Shown here: positions 52,808 through 61,256 of the stretch, in pieces
Numbering within the stretch: position 1 is the first letter of the stretch
Layout of the letters: the number at the start of each line of letters is the position of its first letter
Source: Vulcanimicrobiota bacterium
Lineage (GTDB): Bacteria; Vulcanimicrobiota; Xenobia; Xenobiales; JADMJV01
NCBI GenBank assembly: GCA_023447635.1
Contig: JAEXNA010000037.1
Span: forward strand, 1 to 64,000
Reading direction: 5' to 3'
Length of the DNA stretch: 64,000 nt
Notes under the pieces: model-generated
The model's database searches: none
What the model saw: only the letters and a program-made list of their open reading frames with translations
Told to the model about the DNA's origin: nothing
Translations under genes and position numbers: made by a program

Positions 52808-54140
52808 CCACCGAACTTCCGCCAGGAAAGCCCAGTCTGACATCAGGCTGGGCTTTCTGGTATTTACGGGGAGCACCGAGATAGGCGGTCTCGCCACCCT
52901 CCAAAACCAGCAATGTGTGGCCGTAGAGTAGCATCTCCTCCGGTCGATGGGTCACCATCACCAGGCGGCCGCCCGCGTCAAGATACGCCTGCAGCCGAGA
53001 GGTCAAACTTTGGCGAAGGTCCGCGTCCAGACCGTTGAACGGCTCGTCGAGTAACAGCACCTGCGGGCCTTGCAGCAGAAGGCAGAGATTAGCGAGAAAA
53101 CGAGCTTGCCCCTGAGACAGGGCACGAGGAGACCGGTCTAACCAGCCGGGGGGGATATCGGGAATCTGCTCAATCCCGATATCCGGCTGACCGTGGCGCA
53201 ACCCCTCTACCAGGCTGGCGCGCAGTTCCGCTCGCACCGTCCGCCTCGTGAACAGGCTAACGGCGTGTTGGCGAAGTAAGGCGAAGCGGAAGTTGCTCGA
53301 CTTCTTCCAGCCGCTCATGGCAGCCAAGCCCGCCGCCGCTAACAGCCACCGACTCTTGCCGGAGCCCGTGACACCCGCCACAGCCAGACTCTGACCGGGC
53401 CCCAACCCCACCGGGCCCTGACGCCCCACCAACAGCTCCAAGGTCGAGTCGCTCTCTTTCGGCGCGATCAACTCCGTGGTCGTGTCCTCGCCATCACCCG
53501 CCCACCCCTTCCAGAATCGCACCGCGTCGAGATGACGAGCCTGCACTTCGGCGGCTGGAAGGTCAAAAGCGAGCCGGCCTCCGGCTAGACCGAGGCAACG
53601 ATCCGCTAACGCCAAAACTCGAGCTTCGTGGCTCACCAGCAAGACGACTCTTCCGGACCGAGCGAACTCTCGTAAGGCGTCCGCCACTCGCTGAAAAGAT
53701 GCCTCGTCTAAACACGAAAGAGCTTCATCCACAATCAGGAAGTCCGCTTCACTGGCCACCAGGCAGGTCAAAAGCAACAGCTGCTGCTCACCGGCCGAAA
53801 GACTTTGAGGGTCCTCCCCTTCCCGTCCCTTCCAGCGCTCGAAAAGCAGGCTACCGGAAGGCCCGGACGGACGGGGTCGCACCAGACTCAGCTCCTGCCC
53901 GACCGTAGCGCCCAGAAGCTGGCTCTCGACGTCGCTACCCAGGCGAACCAGACGCCCGTGACCTTCCTTGCCAGTCACAAGGCCCGATGATGGCTCGAGC
54001 TCTCCATCGAGCAACGAGCAGAGCGTCGATTTTCCGCTTCCCGACGCCCCACAGAGAAGCACCATCTCCCCTTCCCTCAGAACCAAAGAGAACGGTCCAA
54101 CATTCCGCGGGCTATAGGTAAGGTCACGAAGTTCGAGCAT
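52749..54140 (-). CDS. Two-ATPase ABC protein (ECF-type A-A' fusion)
   Basis: 463 residues with two ABC ATPase halves. The first has CGASGSGKST, signature LSAGEQQ and VDEALSCLD. The second has GVTGSGKSRW, signature LSQGQARFLANL and LLLDEPFNGLD, then MVTHRPEE. Both Walker B acids are kept. In Firmicutes two ECF ATPase genes and a T component follow rplQ; here one fused gene follows rplQ, which supports an ECF-type vitamin or metal transport role. No T or S component is next to it. A terminator separates it from rplQ. The last ~35 residues, which run over the tyrS terminator and tyrS end, look non-conserved. Confidence 0.8.
   Translation of the reverse strand: MLELRDLTYSPRNVGPFSLVLREGEMVLLCGASGSGKSTLCSLLDGELEPSSGLVTGKEGHGRLVRLGSDVESQLLGATVGQELSLVRPRPSGPSGSLLFERWKGREGEDPQSLSAGEQQLLLLTCLVASEADFLIVDEALSCLDEASFQRVADALREFARSGRVVLLVSHEARVLALADRCLGLAGGRLAFDLPAAEVQARHLDAVRFWKGWAGDGEDTTTELIAPKESDSTLELLVGRQGPVGLGPGQSLAVAGVTGSGKSRWLLAAAGLAAMSGWKKSSNFRFALLRQHAVSLFTRRTVRAELRASLVEGLRHGQPDIGIEQIPDIPPGWLDRSPRALSQGQARFLANLCLLLQGPQVLLLDEPFNGLDADLRQSLTSRLQAYLDAGGRLVMVTHRPEEMLLYGHTLLVLEGGETAYLGAPRKYQKAQPDVRLGFPGGSSVAKSGSLGRDGDRLSGSRLP
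52827..52856 (+). terminator. Terminator of tyrS inside the convergent ABC gene
   Basis: Stem AAAGCCCAG/CTGGGCTTT around a 12-base loop, 20 bases after the tyrS stop, then CTGGTATTT. The hairpin lies within the last codons of the minus-strand ABC gene as called. T-richness is modest. Confidence 0.6.
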
Positions 54141-54155
54141 GATGGATGAGAGAAC

Positions 54156-54182
54156 AAAAAAAGCCCTCCACTAAGGGAGAGC
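54156..54182 (-). terminator. Rho-independent terminator of the ribosomal operon
   Basis: On the minus strand GCTCTCC/GGAGGGC (one G-U pair) closes a six-base loop and is followed by seven Ts. It starts 25 bases after the rplQ stop, ending the spc/alpha transcript before the ABC gene. Confidence 0.85.
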
Positions 54183-54206
54183 TTCTTGCCGTGACGGTCG
54201 AGAAGA

Positions 54207-54665
54207 CTAGTCTTCGTGACCGACGAGCTCGATCAGAGCGCGGCTGGCACCGTCTCCCTTGCGGGGAGGGTACAGCAGGAGAACGCGGGTGTAACCGCTG
54301 GCACGCTCGAGAGCGCCACCCTTGCTGTACTGAGGAGCGATTCTGTCGAACAGCTCCTGTGCCACCTCACGGTGAGGGCGGCGGTTTTTCAGCCCACGCT
54401 TACGGCGGTCAGCCTGCGAGGTCTGCGAGGAGAAGTGACGGAAGACGCGACGCTTGTAGGTCAGCTTCTTCTCTTCACTGGTGGCTTCGTGGGCCTTCTT
54501 GGCATCGGTGATGATCTTCTCGACAAACGAGGAGAGCTCCTTAGCCCGGGTTTCCGTGGTCACGATGCGTCCATGCTGAAGCAGGGACTTCGCCATGTTG
54601 CGAAGCATGGCGATGCGGTGTCCGGTAGGACGGCCGAGGGTCGTGCTTTTGACTTTGTGTCTCAT
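54207..54665 (-). CDS. rplQ: Ribosomal protein L17
   Basis: 152 residues: MRHKVKSTTLGRPTGHRIAM with LLQHGRIVTTETRAKELSSFVEKIITDAKK are diagnostic. The C-terminal ~30 residues (SGYTRVLLLYPPRKGDGASRALIELVG) match the usual end. A charged central insertion (SSQTSQADRRKRGLKNRRPHR) makes it longer than the ~120-residue core. Last gene of the operon, 18 bases after rpoA. Confidence 0.95.
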   Translation of the reverse strand: MRHKVKSTTLGRPTGHRIAMLRNMAKSLLQHGRIVTTETRAKELSSFVEKIITDAKKAHEATSEEKKLTYKRRVFRHFSSQTSQADRRKRGLKNRRPHREVAQELFDRIAPQYSKGGALERASGYTRVLLLYPPRKGDGASRALIELVGHED

Positions 54666-54683
54666 TGCTTTCTCAGTCCTCTG

Positions 54684-55637
54684 TTAGCCGGGAGTGCTGG
54701 GCTGCAGCGAGAGGTTTCTCTCTGCCAGCTTCTCGCCGATTTCGTCAAGGGATTTTTGTCCGAAGTTCTTGAGCTTCATCACGTCCTCTTCCGAGTAGGT
54801 GAGCAGCTCACCGACGGTACGAATGCCAGCGCGCTTGAGGCAGTTCAGCGAACGTACCGACAGCTGGAGATCTTCGATAGGGGTGTCCAGCAGTTCGGCC
54901 TCGGGACCGGCGACTTCTTCCTCGTCGCGGCTCGGGGGCTCGATCTGCGAGAACAGCGACAGCTTCTTCTGCAGGATGGCGGCGGCCTTCGAAATCGCCT
55001 CGTAAGGCTTGATCGAACCGTCGGTCCATACCTGAAGGGTAAGCTTATCGTAGTCGGTGCGCTGACCGACGCGGGTATCTTCAACCGTGTAGTTCACCTT
55101 GGTGATCGGGCTGAAGATGGAATCGACGGGAATCACGCCGATGATCTGGTCCTGGTCGTCCTGCTGCTCGGCGGGGACAAAGCCCACACCGTTCGAGACG
55201 TACAGGTCCATACCCAGACGCCCACCCTTGCCCAGAGTGGCAAGCTTGAGTTCGGGGTTGAGAATCTCGGCTTCCGGGTCCTGCACGATATCGGCGGGAG
55301 TGACCACACCGGGACCGCCGGCCTCGAGACGCAGCACTTTTTTGGTGCCGGTAGTCAGGCGGAGATTCATTTTTTTGATGTTCAGCGAAAGCTCGGTGAT
55401 ATCTTCACGGACACCGGGAAGGGTGGTGAACTCGTGAAGCACGCCGTCGATGCGAACGTGGGTGACAGCGGCGCCGGTCAAAGCCGAGAGCAGAACTCGA
55501 CGTAGCGAGTTGCCCAGGGTGATACCGAACCCTCTTTCCAGCGGCTCGATAACGAAGGTGTTATCGGAGATGGCCTTGAGAGTGGGCTCGACCTTCTCTT
55601 CGGGGCGAGCCGCTGTCTGCAGAATGGCGTCTAACAT
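54684..55637 (-). CDS. rpoA: RNA polymerase alpha subunit
   Basis: 317 residues. The N-terminal dimerisation domain shows FVIEPLERGFGITLGNSLRRVLLSALTGAAV; the C-terminal domain shows IEDLQLSVRSLNCLKRAGIRTVGELLTYSEEDVMKLKNFGQKSLDEIGEKL, which contacts UP elements and regulators. Usual length. The 179 bases upstream lack rpsD, which often precedes rpoA, and may hold a secondary promoter. Confidence 0.97.
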   Translation of the reverse strand: MLDAILQTAARPEEKVEPTLKAISDNTFVIEPLERGFGITLGNSLRRVLLSALTGAAVTHVRIDGVLHEFTTLPGVREDITELSLNIKKMNLRLTTGTKKVLRLEAGGPGVVTPADIVQDPEAEILNPELKLATLGKGGRLGMDLYVSNGVGFVPAEQQDDQDQIIGVIPVDSIFSPITKVNYTVEDTRVGQRTDYDKLTLQVWTDGSIKPYEAISKAAAILQKKLSLFSQIEPPSRDEEEVAGPEAELLDTPIEDLQLSVRSLNCLKRAGIRTVGELLTYSEEDVMKLKNFGQKSLDEIGEKLAERNLSLQPSTPG

Positions 55638-55816
55638 GTAATTTTACTCCTAATAGAACACCCTCAGGGCGATCTAGCGCTAGGTCAGCGACGACTGGAA
55701 ATAGACCTCGGCTTGGCGCCGTTCAGGAAGCGTGCGGTACCGCCAAGTTTCAGGCGGACCCGCTAGAGCCCTCCACCGCCGACCTAAGCTCGGCAGTGAA
55801 GGCTCAGAGCGGATGG

Positions 55817-56224
55817 TTAGACGCGGCGCTTCTTGGGAGGCCGGCAGCCGTTGTGGGGCATAGGAGTCACGTCTTTGATGACGGTGATCTGCATTCCCAC
55901 GGACTGCAGGGAGCGGATGGCAGCTTCGCGGCCGGATCCGGGACCCTTGATATGCACTTCCAGCACCTTCATACCGTGCTCAGCGGCGGCGCGGGCAGCG
56001 ACCTCCGCAGCAACACCAGCGGCGAAAGGAGTGCTCTTACGCGAACCTTTGAAACCCTGGCCACCAGCGGAAGCCCAGGAGATAGCGTTCCCCTGCATGT
56101 CCGAGATGGTGACGATGGTGTTGTTGAAGCTGGACTGAACGTGGGCAATGCCACGAGGCACGTTCTTGGCGATCTTCTTCGTACGTCCACGAGGGGCGGA
56201 CTTGGACTTTGCGGACTTAGCCAT
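55817..56224 (-). CDS. rpsK: Ribosomal protein S11
   Basis: 135 residues ending in MPHNGCRPPKKRRV, the highly conserved S11 tail. GIAHVQSSFNNTIVTISDMQGN and KGSRKSTPFAAGVAAE are also typical. It follows rpsM by seven bases. Confidence 0.97.
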   Translation of the reverse strand: MAKSAKSKSAPRGRTKKIAKNVPRGIAHVQSSFNNTIVTISDMQGNAISWASAGGQGFKGSRKSTPFAAGVAAEVAARAAAEHGMKVLEVHIKGPGSGREAAIRSLQSVGMQITVIKDVTPMPHNGCRPPKKRRV

Positions 56225-56231
56225 GACTTAC

Positions 56232-56600
56232 CTACTTCTTCTTGCGTCCGACCGTACGCTTGGGTCCCTTGCGGGTTCTTGCGTTGGTCTTGGTTCTCTG
56301 CCCACGAACGGGCAGGCTGCGACGGTGACGAACGCCACGGTAGCAGTTGATCTCGATAAGGCGTTTGATGTTCTGCGTGATATCACGACGCAGATCGCCT
56401 TCCACCTTGAGGTTCTTCTCGATGTACTCGCGAAGACGGTTCACCTCATCTTCGGTGAGGGCACGCACGCGAGTGGAGACATCGATACCGGTGGCCTCGA
56501 GGATCTGCTGACTGGTCGTCCGCCCAATTCCGAAGATGTAGGTGAGCCCGATCAGAACGCGCTTGTCGCGCGGCAGGTCTACGCCTGAAATTCTGGCCAT
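56232..56600 (-). CDS. rpsM: Ribosomal protein S13
   Basis: 122 residues: MARISGVDLPRDKRVLIGLTYI, then GIGRTTSQQIL, and RHRRSLPVRGQRTKTNARTRKGPKR with a Lys-rich tail GRKKK. Standard S13 of the 30S head. Confidence 0.97.
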   Translation of the reverse strand: MARISGVDLPRDKRVLIGLTYIFGIGRTTSQQILEATGIDVSTRVRALTEDEVNRLREYIEKNLKVEGDLRRDITQNIKRLIEINCYRGVRHRRSLPVRGQRTKTNARTRKGPKRTVGRKKK

Positions 56601-56613
56601 TTAAAAGCTCCTA

Positions 56614-56727
56614 CTAACCTTGAATCTGCTTATGCTTGGGATTGGAACAGATGACCCGCACCCGTCCCTTTCTCACGATGATCCGGCACTTCTCGCACCT
56701 TCTCTTCACTGACGGCCTGACTTGCAT
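56614..56727 (-). CDS. rpmJ: Ribosomal protein L36
   Basis: A 37-residue gene. It reads MQVRPSVKRRCEKCRIIVRK and continues to CSNPKHKQIQG, with the Cys-Cys-Cys-His zinc set of L36. The ATG has a GGAGGAG site upstream. It sits between infA and rpsM, the usual place in many bacteria. Confidence 0.95.
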   Translation of the reverse strand: MQVRPSVKRRCEKCRIIVRKGRVRVICSNPKHKQIQG

Positions 56728-56796
56728 CCGTCTCCTCCTTTGTGCCCGAGGCACGCTCGATAAAATTTTTACCGAGCTAGGCTCGGCGCACTTGGT

Positions 56797-57039
56797 CTAC
56801 CGAGGCGCGCTCGGTCGATGCTGGACGATTCGTCCTCGCTTCGGGTCGTACTCCGAAAGCTCTACAGTAACTGTGTCGCCTTCGAGAATCCGACCCAAGG
56901 TGCTCCTCACGCTGAGGGCGACGTGGCTTAACACCAGCCGACCCTCATCGGTCTCCACTCGGAAGAGTGAACGAGGAAGAACCTCTAAAACTTTTCCTAC
57001 GAGCTGCCTACCGCTGACGCGGTCGCGACTTTCCCGCAT
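56797..57039 (-). CDS. infA: Translation initiation factor IF-1 (diverged)
   Basis: 80 residues with one S1/OB domain: GKVLEVLPRSLFRVETDEGRLVLSHVA, RILEGDTVTVELSEYDPKRGRIV. The second half matches IF-1 closely, but the start (MRESRDRVSGRQLV) differs from the common MAKxDxIEVEG, and HISGK is replaced by HVALSVR. Position between map and rpmJ supports IF-1. An in-frame stop just upstream fixes the ATG, although GGAG is 14 bases away. Confidence 0.88.
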   Translation of the reverse strand: MRESRDRVSGRQLVGKVLEVLPRSLFRVETDEGRLVLSHVALSVRSTLGRILEGDTVTVELSEYDPKRGRIVQHRPSAPR

Positions 57040-57092
57040 AAAATCTCATTTCTCCGGGGGACCCCACAGAGAGACCACGCCATAATAGTGAG

Positions 57093-57842
57093 TTATCTCC
57101 CGGCCGTCAAGATCTCTGGGCCGTTCTTTGTCACAGCAATGGTATGTTCGAAATGGGCGGACATGCTTCCGTCCATGGTGGCGATGGTCCACCGGTCCCG
57201 CTTCAGGTGCACTTCGCAGCCCCCGATGTTGACCATGGGCTCGATAGCGATCACCAGGCCCTCGTTAAGCTTAGGGCCGCGTTGAGCGGTGACATAGTTC
57301 GGGATCTGGGGGTCTTCATGCATCTCGCGACCCACTCCGTGACCAACTAACTCTCGAACCACCGAAAAGCCGTGCTTCTCTACCCATTCCTGAATCGGCT
57401 GAGAGATATCGCGAACGTAGTTCCCGGCTCGAGCCTGTTCGATCCCTTTATAGAGGGACTCTTCCGTCACCTTGAGCAGAGTGGCGGTCTTTTCATCGAT
57501 GTCGCCAATCGGGATGGTCACGGCCGAATCGGCAACATAACCCTCCCAGATCACTCCGCAGTCCACCGAGACAATATCGCCGCCTTTGAGGCGACGGCTC
57601 CCCGGAATACCGTGAACGACCTCGTCATTGACCGAGATACAGAGAGTCCCTGGAAAGCCCTGATAGCCCTTAAAGGCCGGGCGCCCGCCTCGCTCGAGGA
57701 TAAACTCCTCAGCAAGAAGGTCTAGCTCTCGAGTCTTGACTTTCGCCGCACAGGCTTCCCGCACGAGCTTCAACGCTCCGTGCAAAATGTCGCCGGCGCA
57801 ACGGATCAGTTCGATCTCCCGTTCGGTTTTGAGCTGAATCAA
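57093..57842 (-). CDS. map: Methionine aminopeptidase, type I
   Basis: 249 residues with the five metal ligands in order: VSVDCGVIWEGYVADSAVT (two Asp), GHGVGREMHEDPQIPNY (His), VIAIEPMVNIGG (Glu) and HFEHTIAVTKNG (Glu). It removes the initiator methionine. The start overlaps the adk stop by four bases. Confidence 0.95.
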   Translation of the reverse strand: MIQLKTEREIELIRCAGDILHGALKLVREACAAKVKTRELDLLAEEFILERGGRPAFKGYQGFPGTLCISVNDEVVHGIPGSRRLKGGDIVSVDCGVIWEGYVADSAVTIPIGDIDEKTATLLKVTEESLYKGIEQARAGNYVRDISQPIQEWVEKHGFSVVRELVGHGVGREMHEDPQIPNYVTAQRGPKLNEGLVIAIEPMVNIGGCEVHLKRDRWTIATMDGSMSAHFEHTIAVTKNGPEILTAGR

Positions 57843-58549
57843 GCGTTCAACCTCTCTTCTAGCGCCGCCTCGATCGATTCTTGCACTCGAAGGATCTCGC
57901 CGTCGGCATCGATCTCGCAGAGGATCCCCTTATCGCGATAGAAAGCGATAACGTCCTCGGTCTGGGCATGATAGATGTCCAGGCGGTTGCGAATCGCAGT
58001 TTCGTTATCGTCGGGACGCTGAACTAGCTCGGCGCGACATTTCTCCTCATCGCAAACCCCCGCGGTTTTCGGAGGGTTCTTCGTGAGGTGGTAAACTCGA
58101 CCGCACTCCGGACAGACTCGCCGCTGCCCCAGCCGATTGATGATGATATCATCATCGAGAACCAGCAGAATCGCCGCCTTGACCCCCTCGTCGCGGCTCT
58201 CGAGGAAGGCGTTGAGACCTTCCGCCTGAGCCTGCGAACGAGGGTAGCCGTCAAGGACGAAGCCGCCTGCCATATCCGACTGGGAAAGCCGGCGTTTGAG
58301 CATGCTGAAGATAAGCTCGTCGGGAACCAGGTTGCCCTGGTTGATGTAAGTCGCCGCCTCCTCGCCCAGGGACGTGCCGCGTCGAATCTGCTCGCGCAGC
58401 ATGTCCCCGGTCGAGACGTGCGGAACCTGGAAACGGTCGGTCAAATAGTTGGCCTGCGTTCCCTTACCAGCCCCAGGGGGCCCTATAAGCAAAAGCCGAA
58501 CGGCCTGATTGGCCGGCTCGGCTGGCTTGATCGCCTGATCAGTCGCCAC
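57839..58549 (-). CDS. adk: Adenylate kinase with zinc-binding LID
   Basis: 236 residues: IGPPGAGKGTQANYL (P-loop), GDMLREQIRRGT, DGYPRSQAQAEGL and RLGQRRVCPECGRVYHL. The LID carries four cysteines (CPEC...CDEEKC), which predicts a structural zinc as in Gram-positive and many other enzymes. An N-terminal extension of ~18 residues (ATDQAIKPAEPANQ) precedes the core. Located between secY and map, as usual. Confidence 0.95.
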   Translation of the reverse strand: MATDQAIKPAEPANQAVRLLLIGPPGAGKGTQANYLTDRFQVPHVSTGDMLREQIRRGTSLGEEAATYINQGNLVPDELIFSMLKRRLSQSDMAGGFVLDGYPRSQAQAEGLNAFLESRDEGVKAAILLVLDDDIIINRLGQRRVCPECGRVYHLTKNPPKTAGVCDEEKCRAELVQRPDDNETAIRNRLDIYHAQTEDVIAFYRDKGILCEIDADGEILRVQESIEAALEERLNA

Positions 58550-58558
58550 TTTCGTTCC

Positions 58559-59842
58559 TTACTTCATGAAGCCCTGATAGTTGCGCATGACCAACCGCGA
58601 CTCCACTTGTTGCATGGTGTCGAGGGCCACGCCCACGATAATCAGGAGCGATGTGGCACCGAGATAGAACGACGTCACGCCGGTCAACTGTACCACGTAG
58701 GTAGGAATCACGGCCAGCAGTGCAAGGAACACACCAGCCACGAAGTTTAAACGGCTCATAATCTTGTCCAGATAGTCCGAGGTTGCTTTACCCGGGCGAA
58801 TCCCGGGAATGAAACCGCCGGCCTTCTTCAGGTTGTCCGCCAGGTCTTCCGTATTGAAAGTGATGGCAGAGTAGAAGTAGGTGAAGAAAATGATGAGCAG
58901 CATGTAAGCCAGGTTGTACAGCACAGTCCGCTCGTTGAAGTTCGCCTGCAACCAGTCGTGCAGCTGAGGACCATAAGGAGCCGGCATAATACCGGACAGG
59001 GTCAGCGGCAAGAACATGATGGAAACCGCGAAAATCAGCGAAATCACACCCGCGTTGTTCACGCGAATCGGAATGAAGGAGGACTGGCCGCCGTAGATCT
59101 TACGGCCGACCTGTCGCTTGGGATACTGAACCGGCACCTTACGCATCGCCAGCGTCATCCCCACGATGCTGGCGACCAGCAACACGGCGACGAGGAAGAA
59201 AGCGAACAGGCTCACATACTTATTCTCGGCCGAAGCGGCCATGAAAGTGTTGCGAACGTAGGTGGGGTAGCTCATCACGATGCCGGCGAAGATGAGCAGA
59301 GAGACACCGTTTCCGATACCCTTCTCCGACATCACCTCGCCGAGCCACATCAAGAAGGCCGTTCCGCCCACAAGACATGTCACCACCATCGCGTAGTAGA
59401 ACCAGTTCGAGCTCACGAAGATACGAGCATCTACCACCTTATTGATGGTACTGACCATGATAATGGCCTGAATAACGGCCAGAATCATGGACAACTGGCG
59501 AGTCCACTGACTCAACTTGCGACGCCCGTGCTCTCCGCCTTCCTTCTGCAGGTCTTTCAGGTAGGGGAAAACCACCGTCAAGAGCTGCATGATAATGGAA
59601 GCGTTGATATAGGGAGTGATGCCCATGGCCGCGATAGAGAACTTGTTTAGCGCTCCACCCGTGAACATTCCCATGAGTTGGAACAGCGACCCGGCCTGCA
59701 AAGCCCGCTGCCACTCGATGCGATTCACACCGGGGATCGGGATATGCACGACCAGCGCGAAAATCGCGAAGCCGCCGAACAACCAAAGAATACGGCCCCG
59801 GAGGTCCGGGGACTGGAAGGCCTTAAAGAACGTGCCTAACAT
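58559..59842 (-). CDS. secY: Protein translocase subunit SecY
   Basis: 427 residues with ten membrane helices expected. Landmarks: FAIFALVVHIPIPGVN, LFQLMGMFTGGALNKFSIAAMGITPYINASIIMQLL (plug region), LMWLGEVMSEKGIGNGVSLLIFAGI and GGFIPGIRPGKATSDYLDKI. Forms the Sec channel with SecE and SecG. Confidence 0.96.
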   Translation of the reverse strand: MLGTFFKAFQSPDLRGRILWLFGGFAIFALVVHIPIPGVNRIEWQRALQAGSLFQLMGMFTGGALNKFSIAAMGITPYINASIIMQLLTVVFPYLKDLQKEGGEHGRRKLSQWTRQLSMILAVIQAIIMVSTINKVVDARIFVSSNWFYYAMVVTCLVGGTAFLMWLGEVMSEKGIGNGVSLLIFAGIVMSYPTYVRNTFMAASAENKYVSLFAFFLVAVLLVASIVGMTLAMRKVPVQYPKRQVGRKIYGGQSSFIPIRVNNAGVISLIFAVSIMFLPLTLSGIMPAPYGPQLHDWLQANFNERTVLYNLAYMLLIIFFTYFYSAITFNTEDLADNLKKAGGFIPGIRPGKATSDYLDKIMSRLNFVAGVFLALLAVIPTYVVQLTGVTSFYLGATSLLIIVGVALDTMQQVESRLVMRNYQGFMK

Positions 59843-59845
59843 CGA

Positions 59846-60283
59846 CTAAACAACCTCTGCGGTTCCACCGGCTCCTTCGATGGCTGCCTTGGCGCTGCCC
59901 GTGTAGGCGTCAACCCGCACGGTAAGGGCTTTGGAGAGCTCGCCGTTGCCCAGCACTTTGACGGGCAGGTGGAGGTTTTTGACAATCCCCTTCTCCTTCA
60001 AAGTCTGTACGTCGACCGTCGACTTGGCGTCGAAGGCTTCCAGCGAGGAGAGAGAGACCTCTTGGTATTCCGTCCGGAAGGGATTCTTAAACCCGCGATA
60101 TTTCGGCAATCGACGATGCCAGGGGGTCTGACCACCCTCGAAACCGGGGCCCTTGGTCCCACCGGAGCGGGAGTTCTGGCCGTTGTAACCGCGGCCACCG
60201 GTTTTACCGTGCTTACCACCGCGGCAGACGCGCAGTTTTTCGCGGCGCGAACCCGCATTGGGCTTCAATTCATTGGCTTTCAT
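59846..60283 (-). CDS. rplO: Ribosomal protein L15
   Basis: 145 residues: MKANELKPNAGSRREKLRVCRGGKHGKTGGRGYNGQNSR is shaped like the Gly/Arg-rich L15 start, with GFEGGQTPWHRRLPKYRGFKN in the middle and VKVLGNGELSKALTV at the C-terminal fold. rpmD (L30), often just upstream, is missing: only 13 bases separate it from rpsE. Confidence 0.96.
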   Translation of the reverse strand: MKANELKPNAGSRREKLRVCRGGKHGKTGGRGYNGQNSRSGGTKGPGFEGGQTPWHRRLPKYRGFKNPFRTEYQEVSLSSLEAFDAKSTVDVQTLKEKGIVKNLHLPVKVLGNGELSKALTVRVDAYTGSAKAAIEGAGGTAEVV

Positions 60284-60296
60284 GACTTACTCCAGC

Positions 60297-60884
60297 TTAG
60301 GCGTGATAGGAGCTGCTGAACTCTGCAGGCTGCGAAGCCTGAGCTCTGCGCTCGGAGACGAGACCAGCGATCTTCGGACCCACCAGCTCTTCCACGGTCT
60401 TACCGCGGCGCTCGGCGATATCTTCGGCCCACATCAGCTCGCTCAGCCCTTTGAGGGTAGCGTAGACGATGTTGGTCGGATTGTCCGAACCAAGGCTCTT
60501 GGTCAGGATGTCCGAGATACCGGCCAGTTCGACGACGGCGCGAACGGCACCGCCAGCGATAACGCCGGTACCGGGAGCGGCGGGCTTGAGCATAACGCTC
60601 GTAGCACCGAACTCGGCCGTGTGGAAGTGAGGAATGGTCGAACCTTCGATGGGAACGCGGATCAGGTTGTTCTTTGCGGCCTCAGCACCCTTGCGGATAG
60701 CTTCGGGCACTTCGCCAGCCTTACCCAGGCCTACACCTACGTGGCCGCGGCCGTCGCCGGCGACAACCAGCGCGGAGAACGAGAAACGCTTACCGCCCTT
60801 GACCACTTTGGACACGCGGTTGATACGGACGACCTGTTCTTTGAGGTCAAGTCCATTGGGGTCGATACGTCTGATGCTTTTCAT
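60297..60884 (-). CDS. rpsE: Ribosomal protein S5
   Basis: 195 residues: LKEQVVRINRVSKVVKGGKRFSFSALVVAGDG, VGVGLGKAGEVPEAIRKGAEAAK and AAPGTGVIAGGAVRAVVELAGISDILTKSLGS. A C-terminal tail of ~25 residues (SERRAQASQPAEF) extends beyond the core. Confidence 0.96.
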   Translation of the reverse strand: MKSIRRIDPNGLDLKEQVVRINRVSKVVKGGKRFSFSALVVAGDGRGHVGVGLGKAGEVPEAIRKGAEAAKNNLIRVPIEGSTIPHFHTAEFGATSVMLKPAAPGTGVIAGGAVRAVVELAGISDILTKSLGSDNPTNIVYATLKGLSELMWAEDIAERRGKTVEELVGPKIAGLVSERRAQASQPAEFSSSYHA

Positions 60885-60885
60885 G

Positions 60886-61248
60886 TTAGAAGTTCAGGCC
60901 TTTCTCTCTGGCGCCCTCGGCGAGAGCAGCGATGCGTCCGTGATACTTGAAACCACCGCGGTCGAACACCACGTCGGTGATGCCCTTCTCGGCGGCGCGC
61001 TCGGCGGCGAGTTCACCGACCTGGCGAGCCCGCTCGGTAAAGGTGCCCGTCACGGAACGGAGCGATTTGTCCAGGGACGAAGCGGCGGCCAGAGTGGCTC
61101 CGTTGTCGTCATCGATAAACTGAGCATAGATGTGCTTACCGGAGCGGTAGACAGCCATACGGGGGCAGTCGGCGGTGCCGTGGATACGCTTACGCACGCG
61201 GGCATGGCGAGCCGTTCTGGTTACGTGTTTCGGAGTTTTGTTAATCAT
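60886..61248 (-). CDS. rplR: Ribosomal protein L18
   Basis: 120 residues: RHARVRKRIHGTADCPRMAVYRSGKHIYAQFIDDDNG is typical, as is the end FDRGGFKYHGRIAALAEGAREKGLNF. Binds 5S rRNA. One base separates it from rpsE. Confidence 0.96.
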   Translation of the reverse strand: MINKTPKHVTRTARHARVRKRIHGTADCPRMAVYRSGKHIYAQFIDDDNGATLAAASSLDKSLRSVTGTFTERARQVGELAAERAAEKGITDVVFDRGGFKYHGRIAALAEGAREKGLNF

Positions 61249-61256
61249 AGCGAGAC

